Shown: in pieces, positions 5,670 through 7,740 of the stretch
Numbering within the stretch: the first letter of the stretch is position 1
How the letters are laid out: every line of letters starts with the position of its first letter
NCBI GenBank assembly: GCA_934667575.1
Contig: CAKUME010000045.1
Coordinates: 1-7,740 of the forward strand
Origin: an uncultured Eubacteriales bacterium
Lineage (GTDB): Bacteria; Bacillota; Clostridia; Oscillospirales; Acutalibacteraceae
Reading direction: 5' to 3'
Length of the DNA stretch: 7,740 bases
Position numbers and translations under genes: made by a program
Notes under the pieces: model-generated
Database searches by the model: none
What the model was told of the DNA's origin: nothing
What the model saw: only the letters and a program-made list of their open reading frames with translations

Positions 5670-6515
5670 ATGCAGATTACTGCATCCCATATGATGACTC
5701 AGGCAATGAATCAGTTTCAGCTTCGGTTTGCCGAGTCGGGGTTTGTGCGCACCGACGTCCATTGGGCAGCCGATCATGTGCGCTCGCCTTATACGCGGCT
5801 GTATTATGTAACGGCAGGCTGCGGCGTGCTGCGCACGGGCTCCGGTGAAATTCCACTGGAGCCGGGCAACCTGTATCTGATTCCGGCGGGCTATGAATTC
5901 GGCTACCGCAGCCCGGAATGGCTGGAAAAGCTTTATTTTCACATCAATTTGCTGCTGCCGGACGGCTGCGAACTGCTCACCGCGCTGCACAGCGTGCTGC
6001 AATGCCCGTATCCGGTGCAGGACACCGAACGGCTGTGCGCTTGGTATTTTGGCGGAACCTATCTGGATGCAATGCAGCTGCAAGCTCGGATCAAAACCAC
6101 TGTGATTTCGCTGCTGGCCAAACAGGGGTTTACCGCCCCACCGATTGTGATTTACAGCGAAGATGTGGCGCGCGCGATGCAATATATTCTGCAGCATTTG
6201 TCACTGCAATTGACCTCAGCATCGATTGCAGAAAATCTGTTTTTGTCCGAAAGCCAACTGGCGCGGCGCTTTCGCAGCGAAGTGGGGCGCACGGTGAGCC
6301 GCTACATCGACGATTTGATTTTTTTCTCGGCACAAATGCAGTTGGCGAGCACCGAACGCACGATTGGCGAGATCAGCGAGGCGCTGGGCTTTTGCGACCA
6401 GTTTTATTTTTCGCGGCGATTTCACCGGCGTTTTGGCGTGACCCCGCGCTGCTACCGCGCACGGCTGCAAATGGAATACCGTGCCGGCCGCACCGAACGA
6501 TTGGAAGCACCGTAA
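5670..6515 (+). CDS. AraC-family transcriptional regulator, probable activator of the fucosidase
   Basis: A 281-residue two-domain regulator of normal family length. The N-terminal half has a cupin-type sugar-sensing fold: about residues 40-95 show the pattern of short strands with GSGEIPLEPGNLYLIPAGYEF around 57-77. The C-terminal AraC DNA-binding domain has two helix-turn-helix units, about 182-205 (TSASIAENLFLSESQLARRF) and 230-258, where EISEALGF, FYFSRRFHRRFG and TPRCYR match the family signature. The start ATG at 5670 has GGAG 9 nt upstream. It is divergent from the GH29 gene with a shared 179-bp control region, so it probably senses fucose or a fucosylated sugar and activates that gene; the ligand is not shown by the sequence. 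No clear terminator follows it. Confidence 0.94.
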   Translation: MQITASHMMTQAMNQFQLRFAESGFVRTDVHWAADHVRSPYTRLYYVTAGCGVLRTGSGEIPLEPGNLYLIPAGYEFGYRSPEWLEKLYFHINLLLPDGCELLTALHSVLQCPYPVQDTERLCAWYFGGTYLDAMQLQARIKTTVISLLAKQGFTAPPIVIYSEDVARAMQYILQHLSLQLTSASIAENLFLSESQLARRFRSEVGRTVSRYIDDLIFFSAQMQLASTERTIGEISEALGFCDQFYFSRRFHRRFGVTPRCYRARLQMEYRAGRTERLEAP

Positions 6516-6587
6516 CGCAGAATCGCGGTTCGGCGGCAAACTTCTGCAAAATTCCGCCCGCAAGCTCTTTTCCCGATCAAAAAAATA

Positions 6588-6596
6588 TGTTATAAT
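6588..6596 (+). promoter_or_regulatory. Extended -10 promoter of the flavodiiron gene
   Basis: TG, one base, then TATAAT (6588-6596) is a perfect extended -10 element. The -35 region (about 6568-6573, TTTTCC) is poor, as is usual when the extended -10 is present. A predicted start near 6603 gives a leader of about 48 nt. It implies transcription independent of the AraC-type gene 75 bp upstream. Confidence 0.6.
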
Positions 6597-6650
6597 AAGG
6601 GCAAGCAACGACATTTGTCTGCACAAATTGCGAAACGGAGGCAAAAACAT

Positions 6651-7740
6651 ATGAATATTACCAACGATATCCGCTACATCGGGGTCAACGATCATGCGGT
6701 GGATTTGTTTGAAGGACAATACCATGTACCGAACGGCATGGCGTATAACTCCTATGTGATTATGGACGAAAAAATTGCCGTGATGGATACGGTGGACGCG
6801 CATTTCACGTATGAATGGCTTCATCATCTGGACGCGGCGCTGAATGGCCGTCAGCCGGATTATCTGGTCGTACAGCATATGGAACCGGATCATTCGGCGG
6901 GCATTCGCCTTTTCGCGGAGACGTATCCCCGTGCGACGATTGTGGCGAACGCCAAAGCGCTCGCCATGCTGCATCAGTTTTTCGATATTGATCTGACCGG
7001 CCGCGAGCAGAGCGTGAAGGACGGCGAAACGCTTGCGCTCGGCAAGCACACGCTCACGTTTGTGTTTGCGCCGATGGTGCATTGGCCCGAGGTGATGGTG
7101 ACCTATGATGCCGCGGACAAGGTACTGTTTAGTGCCGATGGCTTTGGAAAGTTTGGCGCGCTGGATGTGGATGAGCCATGGGATGATGAAGCACGGCGCT
7201 ACTACATTGGCATTGTGGGCAAATACGGTGTGCCGGTGCAAACACTGCTCAAAAAGGCAGCGGCGCTGGACATTGCGAAAATCTGCCCGCTGCACGGCCC
7301 GGTGCTGACCGCGGATTTGGGGCATTATCTTGGCAAATACGATGCATGGTCTTCGTATCGGCCGGAAGAATCGGGCGTGGTGATTGCCTACACGTCGGTA
7401 TATGGCCACACGGCCAAGGCAGTGGAATTGCTGACGGCGGCGCTGCGTGAAAAGAATGTGCCGGTGGTGGTGCACGATCTGGCGCGCACCGACATGGCGC
7501 TCGCGGTGGCGGATGCATTCCGCTATGACCGGCTGGTGCTGGCAACAACGACCTACAATGCGGATATTTTCCCGTTTATGCGCGAATACATTGAGCACCT
7601 GACCGCGCGCAATTTCCAAAATCGCACGGTTGGGTTGATCGAAAACGGCTCGTGGGCACTGACGGCGGCCAAGGTGATGCGCCAGCTGCTGGCCGACGCA
7701 AAAAATATTTGCTGGACAAACACGACGGTGAGTGTGAAGT
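6651..7740 (+). CDS. fprA: Flavodiiron protein, A-type flavoprotein (3' end outside window)
   Basis: Cytoplasmic enzyme that reduces O2 to water and/or NO to N2O in anaerobes, with electrons usually delivered by rubredoxin or a flavin reductase. Residues 1 to about 235 are a metallo-beta-lactamase-like domain with a complete diiron ligand set: H76, E78 and D80 in QHMEPDH (75-81), H144, D163 in SADGFG, and H215 in PLHGP. A flavodoxin domain begins at about residue 242, with the FMN phosphate loop YTSVYGHTAKA (247-257) and TTTYNADIFPFM (299-310). The 363 visible codons compare with about 390-410 for family members, so a few tens of residues are lost at the right edge; a C-terminal rubredoxin fusion cannot be excluded. 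The start ATG at 6651 has CGGAGG ending 9 nt upstream. It has its own promoter and no visible functional link to the fucosidase locus. All ligands are present, so an active enzyme is expected; O2 versus NO preference is not readable. Confidence 0.95.
   Translation, partial: MNITNDIRYIGVNDHAVDLFEGQYHVPNGMAYNSYVIMDEKIAVMDTVDAHFTYEWLHHLDAALNGRQPDYLVVQHMEPDHSAGIRLFAETYPRATIVANAKALAMLHQFFDIDLTGREQSVKDGETLALGKHTLTFVFAPMVHWPEVMVTYDAADKVLFSADGFGKFGALDVDEPWDDEARRYYIGIVGKYGVPVQTLLKKAAALDIAKICPLHGPVLTADLGHYLGKYDAWSSYRPEESGVVIAYTSVYGHTAKAVELLTAALREKNVPVVVHDLARTDMALAVADAFRYDRLVLATTTYNADIFPFMREYIEHLTARNFQNRTVGLIENGSWALTAAKVMRQLLADAKNICWTNTTVSVK

Noticed and set aside
5639..5848. Leader open frame of 69 codons overlapping the start of the AraC-type gene
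   Set aside because: No ribosome binding site precedes its ATG, and the overlap in another frame is explained by the real gene.
6516..6587. Possible terminator after the AraC-type gene (GCAGAA at 6517-6522 with TTCTGC at 6542-6547)
   Set aside because: The stem is only 6 bp with a 19-nt loop and no T-run follows, so it does not qualify as a rho-independent terminator.
6216..7619. 467-codon open frame on the minus strand opposite the AraC gene end and the flavodiiron gene
   Set aside because: Its translation is rich in His, Arg and Gln with no domain, and it runs antisense to two clearly identified genes, crossing their intergenic promoter.

Overview
The window is about 7.7 kb of moderately GC-rich DNA (visibly above 50% G+C, with AT-rich intergenic stretches). 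It looks like a Gram-positive anaerobe of the class Clostridia, possibly a gut Oscillospiraceae/Ruminococcaceae-type bacterium. The reasons are strong AGGAGG-type ribosome binding sites before nearly every gene, an ACT-protein/hom/thrB/aspartokinase cluster, a flavodiiron protein typical of anaerobes, and a glycan-degrading alpha-L-fucosidase with its own AraC-type regulator. The taxonomic placement is an inference from gene content and style, not from a marker gene.

Layout. Positions 1-3823 (minus strand) hold a tightly spaced amino-acid operon, read from right to left: a small HTH-ACT protein of the PheB/UPF0735 family, homoserine dehydrogenase (hom), homoserine kinase (thrB) and aspartokinase (lysC, running off the left edge of the window). 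Gaps between genes are 38, 23 and 32 nt, and each gene has its own ribosome binding site. Together they cover the first step of the aspartate family and the last two steps before threonine synthase. Aspartate-semialdehyde dehydrogenase and threonine synthase are not in the window. The lysC gene carries a perfect internal ribosome binding site and start at codon 246, as expected for an aspartokinase made as overlapping alpha and beta chains.

Positions 3824-4167 are a 344-bp non-coding stretch. It holds the rho-independent terminator of the fucosidase gene, a second weak hairpin, and the control region of the operon, which has a good sigma-A-type promoter and several inverted repeats, one of them over the -10 box.

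Positions 4168-5490 (minus) encode an intracellular GH29 alpha-L-fucosidase. It is divergent from an AraC-family regulator at 5670-6515 (plus). The 179-bp space between them holds a promoter for the regulator, a -10 box for the fucosidase, and a 9-bp direct repeat with 21-bp periodicity sitting at the fucosidase -35 position. This layout suggests that the regulator activates the fucosidase gene directly.

Positions 6651 to the right edge (plus) encode a flavodiiron protein (A-type flavoprotein), with its own extended -10 promoter, truncated by the window end. I found no mobile element, CRISPR array, tRNA or rRNA. The most interesting points are regulatory: the internal aspartokinase start, the AraC-type direct repeat, the palindrome at the thr operon promoter, and a shortened ACT-like tail on homoserine dehydrogenase.
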